Part shown: positions 26,204-36,015 of the stretch, piece by piece
Layout of the letters: each line of letters starts with the position of its first letter
Numbering within the stretch: position 1 is the first letter of the stretch
From: Xanthomonas sp. CFBP 8443
Lineage (GTDB): Bacteria; Pseudomonadota; Gammaproteobacteria; Xanthomonadales; Xanthomonadaceae
Reading direction: 5' to 3'
Assembly: GCF_025666195.1 (NCBI RefSeq)
Contig: NZ_CP102592.1
Coordinates: 1,054,001-1,118,000 of the forward strand
Length of the DNA stretch: 64,000 nt
Program-made: the position numbers and the translations under genes
Notes under the pieces: model-generated
Seen by the model: only the letters and a program-made list of their open reading frames with translations
The model's database searches: none
What the model was told of the DNA's origin: nothing

Positions 26204-28264
26204 ATGAGCACTCCGCTTCCGCAAGCTTCTTCCTCGGTCCACAAGCCCGGTCTGCTCGACGGCCCCGCGTTGCGTGCGGCGCTGCGCGCCAGCGTGCTGA
26301 AACTCTCGCCGCGCCATCTGCTCGGCAGCCCGGTGATGGCGGTGGTATTCGCCGGCACCTTGCTGTCGGCCTTGATCACCGCGGCCGGGCAGGGCGCGCC
26401 CGGCTTCGGCTGGGCGGTGACCGCGATCCTGCTGCTCACCGTGCTGTTCGGCAATTTCGCCGAAGCGGTAGCCGAGGCGCGCGGCCGCGGCCAGGCCGCT
26501 TCGCTGCGGCGCGCGCGCAAGGACCTGGTGGCGCGCCGGGTGAGCAGCGCGCAACTGGATGGCGAAACCAGCATTCCCGCCGCGGAGCTGAAGCCCGGCG
26601 ACCTGGTGGTGATCTCCGCAGGAGAGCTCATTCCGGCCGACGGCGAGATCGTGCACGGCGTGGCCACCATCAACGAGGCCGCGGTCACCGGCGAATCGGC
26701 GCCGGTGCTGCGCGAGGCCGGCACCGATCGCTCCGGCGTGATCGGCGGCACCAAGGTGCTGTCCGACGAGATCGTGGTGAAGGTCACCGCCGAGCCGGGG
26801 CATAGCTTCCTGGACCGGATGATCGCGCTGGTCGAAGGCGCCAACCGGCAGAAGACCCCGAACGAGATCGCGCTGACCATGCTGCTGGCGGCGATGACCC
26901 TGACCTTCCTGATCGTGGTCGCCACCTTGCCGGTGATCGCCGGCTTCGTCGGCGTGCGCATCGACCCGCTGCTGCTGATCGCGCTGCTGGTGTGCCTGAT
27001 CCCGACCACTATCGGCGGGCTGTTGCCGGCGATCGGCATCGCCGGTATGAACCGCGCGCTGTCGGCGAACGTGCTGGCCAAGTCGGGCAAGGCGGTGGAG
27101 GTGGCCGGCGACGTCGATGTGCTGCTGCTCGACAAGACCGGCACCATCACCTACGGCGACCGCCAGGCCACCGCGTTCCATGCGCTCAGCGGCGTCGATG
27201 CGGCGCAGCTGCGCGAGGCGGCGATGCTGTCCTCGCTGGCCGACCCGACCCCGGAAGGCAAGTCGATCGTGCGCCTGGCGCGCGAGCAGGGCCTGCCGCC
27301 GGCCGACCCGGATGGCGCCAGCTTCGTCGCCTTCACCGCGCAGACGCGCATGTCCGGCGTCGACCTGCCCGCGCAGGGGCCACACCCGCCGCGTTCGATC
27401 CGCAAGGGCGCGGCCGATGCGCTGATCCGCCACGTCACCGCGCTGGGCGGGCAGGTGCCGGCGGAACTGAAGGGGCGGGTGGAGCAGGTCGCGCGCAGCG
27501 GCGCCACGCCGCTGGTGGTGGCCGAGGGCCGGCACGTGCTCGGCGTGGTCGAGCTGTCGGACGTGGTCAAGCATGGAGTGCGCGAGAAGTTCGCGCGGCT
27601 GCGCGCGATGGGCGTCAAGACGGTGATGATCACCGGCGACAACCCGCTCACCGCCGCGGCGATCGCCGCCGAGGCCGGCGTCGACGACTACATCGCCGAG
27701 GCCACGCCGGAGGACAAGCTCGCGCGCATCCGTGCCGAGCAGGCCGGCGGTCGCCTGGTGGCGATGGTCGGCGACGGCACCAACGATGCGCCGGCGCTGG
27801 CCCAGGCCGATGTCGGCCTGGCGATGAACTCGGGCACGCAGGCGGCCAAGGAAGCCGGCAACATGGTCGATCTGGATTCGGATCCGGCCAAGCTGCTGGC
27901 GGTGGTGGAAGTGGGCAAGCAGCAGCTGATCACCCGCGGCGCGCTGACCACCTTCTCGCTGGCCAACGACGTGTCCAAGTATTTCGCGATCCTGCCGGCG
28001 CTGTTCGCCGCCTCGATCCCGCAGATGGCCGCGCTGAACGTGATGCGCCTGTCCAGCCCCACCCATGCGGTGCTGGCGGCGTTGATCTTCAACGCGCTGG
28101 TGATTCCGGCGCTGATCCCGCTGGCGCTGCGCGGCGTGCGCTTCACCCCGGCCACGGCGACCTCGCTGCTGCGCCGGAACATGCTGATCTACGGCGTCGG
28201 CGGCGTGCTGCTGCCGTTCGTCGGGATCAAGCTGATCGACTTGCTGCTGGTGGCGCTGGGCTGA
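26204..28264 (+). CDS. kdpB: K+-transporting ATPase P-type subunit KdpB
   Basis: This 686-residue P-type ATPase powers potassium uptake. The phosphorylation motif DKTGTIT has the acceptor Asp at residue 310, the actuator motif VTGESAPV is present, and [12 protein letters not shown] is the hinge motif. The nucleotide domain shows [14 protein letters not shown] 26204 is used, with the frame open to 26180 but no better site upstream. It lies 10 bases after kdpA. Confidence 0.97.
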   Translation: MSTPLPQASSSVHKPGLLDGPALRAALRASVLKLSPRHLLGSPVMAVVFAGTLLSALITAAGQGAPGFGWAVTAILLLTVLFGNFAEAVAEARGRGQAASLRRARKDLVARRVSSAQLDGETSIPAAELKPGDLVVISAGELIPADGEIVHGVATINEAAVTGESAPVLREAGTDRSGVIGGTKVLSDEIVVKVTAEPGHSFLDRMIALVEGANRQKTPNEIALTMLLAAMTLTFLIVVATLPVIAGFVGVRIDPLLLIALLVCLIPTTIGGLLPAIGIAGMNRALSANVLAKSGKAVEVAGDVDVLLLDKTGTITYGDRQATAFHALSGVDAAQLREAAMLSSLADPTPEGKSIVRLAREQGLPPADPDGASFVAFTAQTRMSGVDLPAQGPHPPRSIRKGAADALIRHVTALGGQVPAELKGRVEQVARSGATPLVVAEGRHVLGVVELSDVVKHGVREKFARLRAMGVKTVMITGDNPLTAAAIAAEAGVDDYIAEATPEDKLARIRAEQAGGRLVAMVGDGTNDAPALAQADVGLAMNSGTQAAKEAGNMVDLDSDPAKLLAVVEVGKQQLITRGALTTFSLANDVSKYFAILPALFAASIPQMAALNVMRLSSPTHAVLAALIFNALVIPALIPLALRGVRFTPATATSLLRRNMLIYGVGGVLLPFVGIKLIDLLLVALG

Positions 28265-28305
28265 GCCTGGCACCGATCTTCCGCTTCCTTTCCGGATCTC
28301 CCGCG

Positions 28306-28947
28306 ATGAACGTTTCCCCGGTTTCCCTTTCCTGTCGCGAACCGCTGCGCTGGCGCGCCGCGGTGGTGCTGCCGCTGCTGGTGCTGGGCGCCGCCGCGCT
28401 GTACTCGTTGCTCGCTACCCTGTTCGCCGGCGCGCTGTTCCCGGCGCAGGCCAACGGCAGCCTGCTGCAACGCGACGGCCGCGTGCTCGGCTCGGCGCTG
28501 GTCGCGCAGCCGTTCGCCGCGCCCGGTTACTTCCAGCCGCGGCCGTCGGCGGCCAAGTTCGACCCGATGGCCGCGGCTGGCAGCAACCAGGCGCGCAGCA
28601 ATCCCGAACTGCAGCAGCGCATCGCCGACGCGCGCACAGCATTGGCCGCGCGCGACGGCGTCGCCGCGGCACAGGTGCCGGACGACCTGCTGACCCAGTC
28701 CGGCAGCGGCCTGGACCCGGACATCAGCGTGGCCGCGGCGCAGCAACAGGTGGCGCGCGTGGCCAACGCCCGCGAGCTGCCGGTCGCGACCGTCGCCGCG
28801 CTGGTCGCCGCGCAGGTGCAGCCGCGCCAGTTCGGCGTGCTCGGCCAGCCGCGGGTGAATGTGTTGGCGTTGAACCTGGCGTTGGATGGAGCCGGGACTC
28901 GGGACTCGGGACCCGGGACTCGGGAAAATCAAGAACAAAAGCAATAA
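28306..28947 (+). CDS. kdpC: K+-transporting ATPase subunit KdpC
   Basis: This 213-residue subunit has one N-terminal membrane helix (about residues 17-40) and a periplasmic domain. Family features are GYFQPRPSAAKFDP, SGSGLDPDIS and a C-terminal LGQPRVNVLALNLAL. KdpC assists ATP binding and complex assembly. The natural end is near LALDGA; the final 18 residues ([17 protein letters not shown]) are encoded by the left arm and core of repeat element D. It overlaps no other gene and is followed by kdpD after the element. Confidence 0.95.
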   Translation: MNVSPVSLSCREPLRWRAAVVLPLLVLGAAALYSLLATLFAGALFPAQANGSLLQRDGRVLGSALVAQPFAAPGYFQPRPSAAKFDPMAAAGSNQARSNPELQQRIADARTALAARDGVAAAQVPDDLLTQSGSGLDPDISVAAAQQQVARVANARELPVATVAALVAAQVQPRQFGVLGQPRVNVLALNLALDGAGTRDSGPGTRENQEQKQ

Positions 28948-29004
28948 GCCGACGGCCCGCGCTGTACGCTCTGCGAGTCCCGAGTCCCGAGTCCCGAGTC
29001 CCGA
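28891..29004 (+). repeat. Heptamer inverted-repeat element D (GGGACTC type), kdpC-kdpD
   Basis: Left arm 28891-28924, right arm 28973-29004, with ACAAAAGC in the core close to the left arm. It encodes the last residues of KdpC and ends 9 bases before kdpD. A hairpin here could uncouple kdpFABC from kdpDE expression. Confidence 0.9.
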
Positions 29005-29013
29005 ACCGCACCT

Positions 29014-31704
29014 ATGCCCGATCCCCGCACCCAACAGGCCGACGCCTTGATCGGCGCGCTCCAGCGCGAGCGCGGCGGGCGCCTGACCGTGTTCCTGGGC
29101 GCGGCGCCGGGCGTGGGCAAGACCTACGCGATGCTGTCGCGCGCGCGGCAGCTGCAGCAGCAGGGCAGCGAGGTGGTGGTCGGGGTGGTCGAGACCCATG
29201 GCCGCGCGGAGACCGCGGCGCTGCTCGACGGGTTGACCGTGCAGCCGCGGCGGCGCGTGGAGTACCGCGGCCGCACGCTCGAGGAAATGGACCTGGACGC
29301 GCTGCTGGCACGGCGCCCGCCGCTCGTGCTGGTCGACGAACTGGCCCATCGCAACGCGCCCGGCAGCCGCCACGAGCGGCGCTGGCAGGACGTGCAGGAA
29401 CTGCTCGACGCCGGCATCGACGTCTACAGCACGGTCAACATCCAGCACCTGGAAAGCCTCAACGACGTGGTCCACCGCATCACCGGCATCCGCGTCGGCG
29501 AGACCGTGCCCGATGCGATCTTCGACCGGCTGCGCGACATCGTGCTGGTCGACCTGCCGCCGCGCGAGCTGATCGAGCGCCTGCAGCAGGGCAAGGTGTA
29601 CCTGCCCGAGCAGGCCGGGCAGGCGCTGCAGGCCTTCTTCTCGCCGTCCAACCTTGCCGCGCTGCGCGAACTGGCGATGCAGACTGCGGCCGACCGCGTC
29701 GACAACGACCTGCGCGACGTGCAGGCCGCGCAGGGCCGCACCGGCGTGGCGCTGCGGCGGCGGGTGCTGGTGGCGATCGACGGGCGCGGCCAGTCCGACT
29801 ACCTGGTGCGGGTGGCGCGGCGCCTGGCCGAGCGCCGCGGCGCGCCATGGAGCGTGGTCACCGTGCAGACCCAGGCGCAGCCGGAAGAAGCGTGGCAGCT
29901 GGAGATCGATCGCGCCTTCGCGCTGGCGCGCAGGCTCGGCGGCGACGCGGCGCTGCTGCATGGCGCCAGCGTGGCCGATGCGCTGCTCGACCATGCCGCG
30001 CACAACGGCGTGTCCACGCTGCTGCTCGGCCGCACCCGCGAGCGGCCGCTGGCGCGGATGATCAACCGCACCCTGACCCAGCAACTGCTGCAGCGCGGCG
30101 CGCACTACGAACTGGTCATCATCAGCTCGCCGGAAGCGCGCGCACGCGCGCGGCGGCGCTGGCGCAGTCCCGGCCACTGGCTGTCGCGCGACGACCTGGC
30201 GTTCGCCACCGTCGCTTCGCTGCTGGCGGTGGCGGTGGCCTGGATCGCCGAACGCTGGGTCGGCATCGACGACCTGTCGATGGTGTTCATCGTCGCGGTG
30301 GTGATGGTCGCGGCGAAGACGCGCATGGCCGCGGCGGTGCTGTCGGCGTTGCTGAGCTTCTTCGCCTACAACTTCTTCTTCATCGAACCGCGCTACACGC
30401 TGCACATCGGCGCGCGCCAGGGCCTGGTCACGGTGCTGCTGTTCCTGGTCGCGGCGCTGGTCGCCGGGCGGCTGGCGTCGCGGCTGCGCATGCAGGTGCT
30501 GGCGCTGCGCGCGGCCAACGCGCAGACCACCGCGCTGCAGCGGCTGGGCCGCGAACTGACCAGTGCCGCCGACCTGGGCCAGGTGCTGGAGGCCGGGCGC
30601 CGTGCGCTGGCCGCCACGCTGGAAGCGGAAGCGTGGGTGCGGCTGCAGCCGCTGGAGGCGGCGCACGCCGCGGCGCAGGACGGCGCGCACGACTACGCGC
30701 CGTCGATGGCGGCGGTGGACCGCAGCGCCGCCGACTGGGCGCAGCGCCACGGCCAGGCCACCGGCCGCTTCACCGACACCCTGGCCGGCGCCAGCTGGTG
30801 GTTCCTGCCGGTGCGCCACGAACGCGGCGCGATCGGCGTGGTCGGGCTGAAGTTCGCTGCCGGCGTGCAGCGCCCCGGGCTGGAGCAGCAGCGTCTGGCC
30901 GAGGCCATGGTCGAGGACATCGGCCAGGCCGCGCTGCGCACGCGGCTGGTCGCCGACCTGGAAAGCGCGCGGGTCAGCGGCGAGACCGAGCGCCTGCGCT
31001 CGGCGTTGCTGTCGTCGGTGTCGCACGACCTGCGCTCGCCGCTGGCGGCGATGATCGGCGCCGCCAGCAGCCTGTCCAGCTATGGCCAGGCGATGGACGC
31101 CGACGACCGCCGCAGCCTGCTGGAGACGATCCAGCTGGAAGGCGAGCGCCTGGACCGCTACATCCAGAACCTGCTCGACATGACCCGGCTCGGCCACACC
31201 GGGCTGACCTTGAACCGCGACTGGATCGGCGTGGACGAACTGATCGGCTCGGCCGCGCGGCGGCTGCAGCGCTACCAGCCGCAGGTGCGGCTGGACATCG
31301 CGCTGGCGGCGGACCTGCCGACGCTGTGGGTGCACCCGGCGCTGGTCGAGCAGGCGATCTTCAACGTGCTGGAGAACGCGGCGAAGTTTTCGCCGCAGGA
31401 CGAGGCGATCCGCGTCGCCGCGGCGATGGTCGACGGGCGCCTGCGCATCGATATCGGCGACCGCGGCCCGGGCATTCCCGAGGACGAGCGCGCGCGCATC
31501 TTCGACATGTTCTACAGCGTCGAGCGCGGCGACCGCGGCCGCCACGGCACCGGCCTGGGCCTGACCATCTGCCAGGGCATGATCGGCGCGCACGGTGGCA
31601 GCGTCGAGGCGCTGCCCGGCGCCGATGGCCGCGGCACCACGATCCGCATTACCCTGCCGCTGATCGAACCCGCCGCCCCGCCGCCCCGCCCCGATGCCGA
31701 CTGA
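29014..31704 (+). CDS. kdpD: Osmosensitive K+ channel sensor histidine kinase KdpD
   Basis: This 896-residue inner-membrane kinase senses potassium limitation and turgor. The N-terminal KdpD domain has Walker A GAAPGVGKTYAML, followed by a universal-stress-like domain (about residues 245-370). Four membrane segments lie around 395-495, then a GAF-like region. The HisKA segment SSVSHDLRSPLAAMIGA has the phosphoacceptor His at residue 671, and the ATPase domain shows ENAAKFS, DRGPGIP and GTGLGLTIC. E. coli KdpD has 894 residues. It overlaps kdpE by 11 bases. Confidence 0.97.
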   Translation: MPDPRTQQADALIGALQRERGGRLTVFLGAAPGVGKTYAMLSRARQLQQQGSEVVVGVVETHGRAETAALLDGLTVQPRRRVEYRGRTLEEMDLDALLARRPPLVLVDELAHRNAPGSRHERRWQDVQELLDAGIDVYSTVNIQHLESLNDVVHRITGIRVGETVPDAIFDRLRDIVLVDLPPRELIERLQQGKVYLPEQAGQALQAFFSPSNLAALRELAMQTAADRVDNDLRDVQAAQGRTGVALRRRVLVAIDGRGQSDYLVRVARRLAERRGAPWSVVTVQTQAQPEEAWQLEIDRAFALARRLGGDAALLHGASVADALLDHAAHNGVSTLLLGRTRERPLARMINRTLTQQLLQRGAHYELVIISSPEARARARRRWRSPGHWLSRDDLAFATVASLLAVAVAWIAERWVGIDDLSMVFIVAVVMVAAKTRMAAAVLSALLSFFAYNFFFIEPRYTLHIGARQGLVTVLLFLVAALVAGRLASRLRMQVLALRAANAQTTALQRLGRELTSAADLGQVLEAGRRALAATLEAEAWVRLQPLEAAHAAAQDGAHDYAPSMAAVDRSAADWAQRHGQATGRFTDTLAGASWWFLPVRHERGAIGVVGLKFAAGVQRPGLEQQRLAEAMVEDIGQAALRTRLVADLESARVSGETERLRSALLSSVSHDLRSPLAAMIGAASSLSSYGQAMDADDRRSLLETIQLEGERLDRYIQNLLDMTRLGHTGLTLNRDWIGVDELIGSAARRLQRYQPQVRLDIALAADLPTLWVHPALVEQAIFNVLENAAKFSPQDEAIRVAAAMVDGRLRIDIGDRGPGIPEDERARIFDMFYSVERGDRGRHGTGLGLTICQGMIGAHGGSVEALPGADGRGTTIRITLPLIEPAAPPPRPDAD

Positions 31705-32428
31705 CTCCCACGCCGATCCGATTCCGCCGCCGCGCGTGCTGGTCATCGACGACGAGCCGCAGATCCGGCGCTTCCTGGACATCAGCCTGCGCGCGCAGGG
31801 CTACCGCGTGCTGCAGGCGGCCACCGGCGGCGACGGCCTGGCGCAGCTGGCCGCGCACGGCGCCGAACTGGTAGTGCTCGACGTCGGCCTGCCCGATCAG
31901 GACGGGCACAGCGTGCTGCGCGAACTGCGCCAGTGGTCCACGGTGCCGGTGATCATGCTCACCGTGCGCGCCGGCGAAACGGAGAAGGTGCAGGCGCTGG
32001 ATGCCGGCGCCAACGACTACGTGACCAAGCCGTTCGGCGTGCAGGAACTGATGGCGCGGATCCGCGTGCTGCTGCGCATGCAACCGGCCGCCGGCGAAGC
32101 CGAGCCGGTGTTCGACGACGGCCACCTGCACATCCACCTGGGCCTGCGCGAGGTGCGCCTGGATGGCGAGCCGCTGCCGCTGAGCCGCAAGGAATATGCG
32201 TTGCTGGCGCTGCTGCTGCGCCACAGCGGGCGCGTGCTCACCCAGCCGCAGCTGCTGCGCGAAGTGTGGGGGCCGACGCATCAAGAGGACACCCATTATC
32301 TGCGCATCCTGGTCGGCAAGCTGCGGCAGAAGCTCGGCGACAGCGCGGTGGCGCCGCGCTACATCGCTACGGAGCCGGGTGTGGGGTTGCGTTTCATCGG
32401 GGTGCAGAGCAATCCTGAGTTTCGTTGA
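31694..32428 (+). CDS. kdpE: Response regulator KdpE
   Basis: This 244-residue OmpR-family regulator has a receiver domain (VLVIDDEPQIRRFL, phosphoacceptor Asp63 in VVLDVGLPDQDG, TKPFGVQEL) and a C-terminal winged helix (LTQPQLLREVWGP, THYLRILVGKLRQKL). It should activate kdpFABC when phosphorylated by KdpD. The start lies inside the kdpD 3' end, an overlap usual for this pair. Candidate target repeats lie upstream of the torF-like gene. Confidence 0.97.
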   Translation: MPTDSHADPIPPPRVLVIDDEPQIRRFLDISLRAQGYRVLQAATGGDGLAQLAAHGAELVVLDVGLPDQDGHSVLRELRQWSTVPVIMLTVRAGETEKVQALDAGANDYVTKPFGVQELMARIRVLLRMQPAAGEAEPVFDDGHLHIHLGLREVRLDGEPLPLSRKEYALLALLLRHSGRVLTQPQLLREVWGPTHQEDTHYLRILVGKLRQKLGDSAVAPRYIATEPGVGLRFIGVQSNPEFR

Positions 32429-32564
32429 TGTCTGGGTGCGGCGATATCGCGTGCGTCGCTATAGTTGCGCCGATAAGCGCTGCCGCGACTGGATGGCTCA
32501 TGGATCAGGCCGGCACGCTCCAGTGCTTGATCATGGTTGCTGACAGGTAGCGTAGTGTTCAAAG

Positions 32565-32667
32565 CATTTCACGCCCTACGGGCGCGAGTCACTTTTCTTT
32601 GCTTGTGCAAAGAAGCGCTTTACAGCAGCCGAAGGCTGATCAAAGTAACCAAAAGAAAGCACACCCC
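32565..32667. repeat. Dispersed intergenic repeat with inverted ends
   Basis: ACTTTTCTTTGCTTGTGCAA at 32591 and CAAAGTAACCAAAAGAAAGC at 32641 are imperfect inverted copies. This type of sequence is, from memory, widespread between genes in Xanthomonas and relatives. It is the main identifiable feature of the first half of the 619-base gap after kdpE; the remainder up to 32841 shows only GC-rich sequence. Confidence 0.5.
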
Positions 32668-32841
32668 GTCCTCGCGCCTTCCGCGCTGCGCGCTCCAGGT
32701 CCGCGGGGGCGGCGGGGATTCGCGGAAGGGGCTCCTGCCCCTGCCGCGAACGACGCGCATCCATGCGCGTCGCCCTTCGGGTTTTTCCCCGCCACGCCCG
32801 CCGCTGCGGAAGGGACCCGGTAAGTCAAAAGCCAATCCACG

Positions 32842-32931
<90 letters not shown>

Positions 32932-33047
32932 GGTGATCAGAAAATGCAGCGCATGGCCAAGGGATGCGACGGCGTCGATCAGAATTGCGGGGCGCTAACC
33001 TTCTCTGCACGCGCGAGCTGCACTTTTCCCGGTCTTCGCTCAGCTAC

Positions 33048-33276
33048 TTATCCAGCAGCACCTCTCCCGGATCGAGAACGCCGTCCGGGTCCAGCGCGCG
33101 CTTCACCGCGCTGCGTCCAGCGTCGCCGCGTCGAAGGCCTGCGCCATGTGGTCGCGCTTGGCCGCGCCGATGTCTGCGTTCGCCCGACAGCGTGCCGTCC
33201 AGCAGCCTGAACAGCCGTGGCTATGCATCTGCGAGTGGTGCTGGGGCGTACTGGTGCCGACGTGCAGGTTGCCGGG
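33048..33276 (-). pseudogene. Decayed 3' fragment of an FAD-linked oxidase gene
   Basis: Read on the minus strand, this stretch is a damaged copy of the 3' end of the oxidase at 34630-36015. It ends VKRALDPDGVLDPGEVLLD plus stop (taa at 33050-33048), against VKRALDPDGILNPGKVLPDR in the intact gene. Blocks such as GTCCGGGTCCAGCGCGCGCT and CGTCGAAGGCCTGCGCCATG are shared base for base. A 4-base deletion near 33107 and further indels near 33170 and 33200 break the frame. The copy stops where the hydrolase gene ends, so it looks like a truncated duplicate. Confidence 0.8.
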
Positions 33277-34233
33277 TCAGCGCACGGGTGCTGCCGGACG
33301 CGTATCGCCGGTGTCGCGCAATGCGGCATCCAGGAACGCCGTGGTCCGCGTCCAGCTGTCCGCGCGCGCTGCGGTCAGTCCTGACGGCGTGCCGCCGCCG
33401 AAGCCGATGTCTTCCTGCAGCGTGGTCTCGGTCGGCGCCAGGCCGAAGGCGAAATGTCCGCCCTGTGGGTATTGCAGCACGCTGACCTGGTGGGCGAACT
33501 GGCGCCGCCGCAGCCGCTCGGCAATCGCATCGGCCATCTGTGCGGACGGCCACACCTGGTCCTGCGCGCTGGCGATCAGCAGCACCGGGCCGTGGATGCG
33601 TTCGACCGGGATCCTGGCAGGGCTGTCGGCGGCGACCGCCTTGCCGCTGTGCGTGTAGAGATCGAGCAAGCCCTTGCAATCTGGACAGGGCGCGAAGGGC
33701 ACGTAGGCCAGCGGCGTGCCGGCCAGGGTCCACGAGCTGGCCGCTGCGCCGCCGCTGCGGTCGATGCCCTGCCAGACCACGTCCGATGGCGATGCGGCGA
33801 CCACCGCAGCGATGCGCGCATCGTGCGCAGCCAGCGTCAGTGCGGCTTCGGCGCCCTTGGACAATCCCAGCACGGCGATCCGCGGCGGCGCTGCCGGGCC
33901 TTGCTGCGCCAGGTAGTCGATGCCGGCCTGCAGCCGTTCCAGTGGGATCGCACTGAGTTGCGACGGCAGGCCAGGCCCATTGAAGTAACTCTGTGCGAGC
34001 GCGACGTAGCCCTGCTCGGCCAGGCGCCTGGCGATGCGCTTGGCCCAGGCGCGTCCGCCTTCCGCGCCGCCCAATACCAGCACCGCCGGGTGCGCCGCAG
34101 TGTCCTCGGGCGTGTACAGCGTGGCGGAGAGCGTCGCGGTCTCGATCGAGCGCTCGGCGATCGGCTGCGCCGTCGCGACGCCGCAGCCGGCCAGCCATGC
34201 AACGGCGGCCGCGAGGCCGAATCTGATCGTCAT
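33277..34233 (-). CDS. Alpha/beta hydrolase lipoprotein (BAAT/dienelactone-hydrolase-like)
   Basis: From ATG 34233 (AGGAA 9-10 bases upstream on its strand) the product has 318 residues. The N-terminus MTIRFGLAAAVAWLAGCG is a signal with an LAGC lipobox. The hydrolase core has VLVLGGAEGG (oxyanion region), LGLSKGAEAAL with nucleophile Ser, a late Asp in SAQDQVWPS and GGHFAFG with His. The arrangement matches the BAAT C-terminal/acyl-CoA thioesterase-type hydrolases. Substrate unknown. It is wedged between a decayed oxidase fragment and a region of repeats. Confidence 0.78.
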   Translation of the reverse strand: MTIRFGLAAAVAWLAGCGVATAQPIAERSIETATLSATLYTPEDTAAHPAVLVLGGAEGGRAWAKRIARRLAEQGYVALAQSYFNGPGLPSQLSAIPLERLQAGIDYLAQQGPAAPPRIAVLGLSKGAEAALTLAAHDARIAAVVAASPSDVVWQGIDRSGGAAASSWTLAGTPLAYVPFAPCPDCKGLLDLYTHSGKAVAADSPARIPVERIHGPVLLIASAQDQVWPSAQMADAIAERLRRRQFAHQVSVLQYPQGGHFAFGLAPTETTLQEDIGFGGGTPSGLTAARADSWTRTTAFLDAALRDTGDTRPAAPVR

Positions 34234-34511
34234 GAAGCGCCGTTCCTGGTGTGGGCGCTCGGGTCGCGGCACGGATGCGCCGCACGTCCCCGTTCGCACC
34301 GCGGCACTATCGTGCATTCATGCCTCGGTCGCATGGCCGGATGGTCATGCCTTGACGCCGGCGAGGCGACGTCGACTGTGCAGGTGCTGCCAACAATGCG
34401 AGTCGCGGCTGCCGACTGGGCATCTCCCGCAAACGTGGCCAGGGTTGGCCCCGTGTGCCACAGGATGGTTCAGCCTCGACAGGTTACGACGTTGTCAGCC
34501 TTTTTCGCTTC

Positions 34512-34548
34512 GTTCGTCGCGGCTGAAGCCGCTCCTACAAAAAGCGGT
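34512..34548. repeat. REP-like palindrome
   Basis: The core GCGGCTGAAGCCGC (34519-34532) is a 14-base palindrome followed by TCCTACAAAAAGCGG. GCGGCTTCAGCCGC with TGTAGGAG is a common repetitive palindrome in Xanthomonas and Pseudomonas by recollection. It lies in the 396-base gap between hydrolase and oxidase; 34234-34511 otherwise shows nothing recognisable besides the hydrolase promoter region. Confidence 0.6.
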
Positions 34549-34585
34549 CGCCGGTTGCCTGCACGCGGCATCAGGCCGATTCTTG

Positions 34586-34625
34586 CGAGTCCCGAGTCCC
34601 GAGTCCCGAGTCCCGAGTCCCGAGC
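34586..34625 (-). repeat. Heptamer element E, single arm
   Basis: Five tandem copies of CGAGTCC lie 4 bases past the stop of the minus-strand oxidase gene. No matching opposite arm is present; the position where it would be expected is occupied by the REP-like palindrome. This is the only half element found. Confidence 0.85.
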
Positions 34626-34629
34626 CGCG

Positions 34630-36015
34630 CTATCTGTCCGGCAACACCTTCCCCGGATTGAGGATGCCGTCCGGGTCCAGCGCGCGCTTCACCGCGCGCA
34701 TCGCGTCCAGCGTGGCCGCGTCGAAGGCCTGCGCCATGTAGTCGCGCTTGGCCACGCCGATGCCGTGCTCGCCCGACAGCGTGCCTTCCAGCGCCAGCAC
34801 CAGCGCGAACAGGCGCGGCAGCGCGGCGTGCGCACGCGCGGTCTCGGCGGCATCGTCGGGCGCGTACATGATGTTGACGTGCAGGTTGCCGTTGCCGGCG
34901 TGGCCGAAGGCGACGATCGGCAGGTCGAACTCCGCCGCCAGCGCTTCCACCCCGGCCACCAGTTCGGGGATGCGCGACACCGGCACCACCACGTCTTCGT
35001 TGATCTTGCCCGGCTTGATCGTGCGCAGCGCCGGCGACAGCGCGCGGCGCGCGGCCCACAGCCGGTCGCGCGCGGCGCCGTCGGTGGCCACGTCCAGCGA
35101 CAGCAGGCCGTCGCCTTCGGCCGCCGCGCCCAGCGCCTGCAATGCATAGGGCAGGGTGTCGTGGTCGCCGTCGGCTTCGATCAGCAGCATCGCGCCGGCC
35201 TCGGGCACGTCGCTGCCGTTGCGGCGCAGCAGCGCGATCGCGCTGCGGTCCATGAATTCCAGCATCGCCGGCGTGGTCGGCTGCGCCATCAGCCGCGACA
35301 CCGCCGCCGCGGCGCTGCCGGCATCGCGGTAGAACGCACGCAGTCCGGCCTGCGCCAGCGGCCGCGGCGACAGCTTCAGCGTGGCCTCCACGATCAGCGC
35401 CAGGGTGCCTTCGCTGCCGACCAGCAGATGGGTCAGGTCGTAGCCGGTGGCGTCCTTGGTGTAGGCGCCGCCGCAGCGGATCAGCTCGCCGGTGCCGGTC
35501 ACCGCGACCACGCCGAGCACGTTGTCGCGGGTGGCGCCGTACTTCACCGCGCGCGGGCCACCGGCATTGGTCGACAGGTTGCCGCCGATGCTGCAGATCT
35601 CGGCGCTGGACGGATCCGGCGGCCAGAACAGGCGGTGCGGCATCAGCGCCTGCTGCAGGTCGCCGTTGAGCACGCCCGGTTCGACCACCGCGCAGCGGTC
35701 CTGCGGGCGCAGCTGCACGATGCGGTTCATGCGCGCGAACGACAGCACCACGCCGCCGCCGAATGGCACCGCGGCGCCGGCGGTGCCGGTGCCGGCGCCG
35801 CGTGCGACGATCGGCACGCGATGCGCGCGGCAGGCGCGCACGATCGCCTGCACCTGCTCGCGGGTCTGCGGCAGCGCCACCGCGTCGGCCAACGCCCAGC
35901 GCCGCGAATCGTCCTCGCCGTAGCTGCGGCGACTGGCGTCGTCGGTGCGCCAGCCGTCGCCGCCGAGCAGTGCGGCGAGGGTATCGGTCAGGGCGGCTGG
36001 CAAGGGCGTGGTCAT
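34630..36015 (-). CDS. FAD-binding oxidase, GlcD/D-lactate dehydrogenase family
   Basis: This 461-residue flavoprotein of the VAO/PCMH fold oxidises a 2-hydroxy acid such as D-lactate, glycolate or D-2-hydroxyglutarate. FAD-binding segments VPIVARGAGTGTAG, GGNLSTNAGGPRAVKYG and VGSEGTLALI are visible. The C-terminal part has GHAGNGNLH, GEHGIGVAKRDYM and LDPDGILNPGKV. Start ATG 36015 overlaps the stop of the upstream membrane protein gene (ATGA). A decayed copy of its 3' end lies at 33048-33276. Confidence 0.92.
   Translation of the reverse strand: MTTPLPAALTDTLAALLGGDGWRTDDASRRSYGEDDSRRWALADAVALPQTREQVQAIVRACRAHRVPIVARGAGTGTAGAAVPFGGGVVLSFARMNRIVQLRPQDRCAVVEPGVLNGDLQQALMPHRLFWPPDPSSAEICSIGGNLSTNAGGPRAVKYGATRDNVLGVVAVTGTGELIRCGGAYTKDATGYDLTHLLVGSEGTLALIVEATLKLSPRPLAQAGLRAFYRDAGSAAAAVSRLMAQPTTPAMLEFMDRSAIALLRRNGSDVPEAGAMLLIEADGDHDTLPYALQALGAAAEGDGLLSLDVATDGAARDRLWAARRALSPALRTIKPGKINEDVVVPVSRIPELVAGVEALAAEFDLPIVAFGHAGNGNLHVNIMYAPDDAAETARAHAALPRLFALVLALEGTLSGEHGIGVAKRDYMAQAFDAATLDAMRAVKRALDPDGILNPGKVLPDR

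Noticed and set aside
33048..33329. A minus-strand 93-residue open frame at the oxidase fragment
   Set aside because: It is out of frame with the recognisable oxidase remnant, which is broken by indels.
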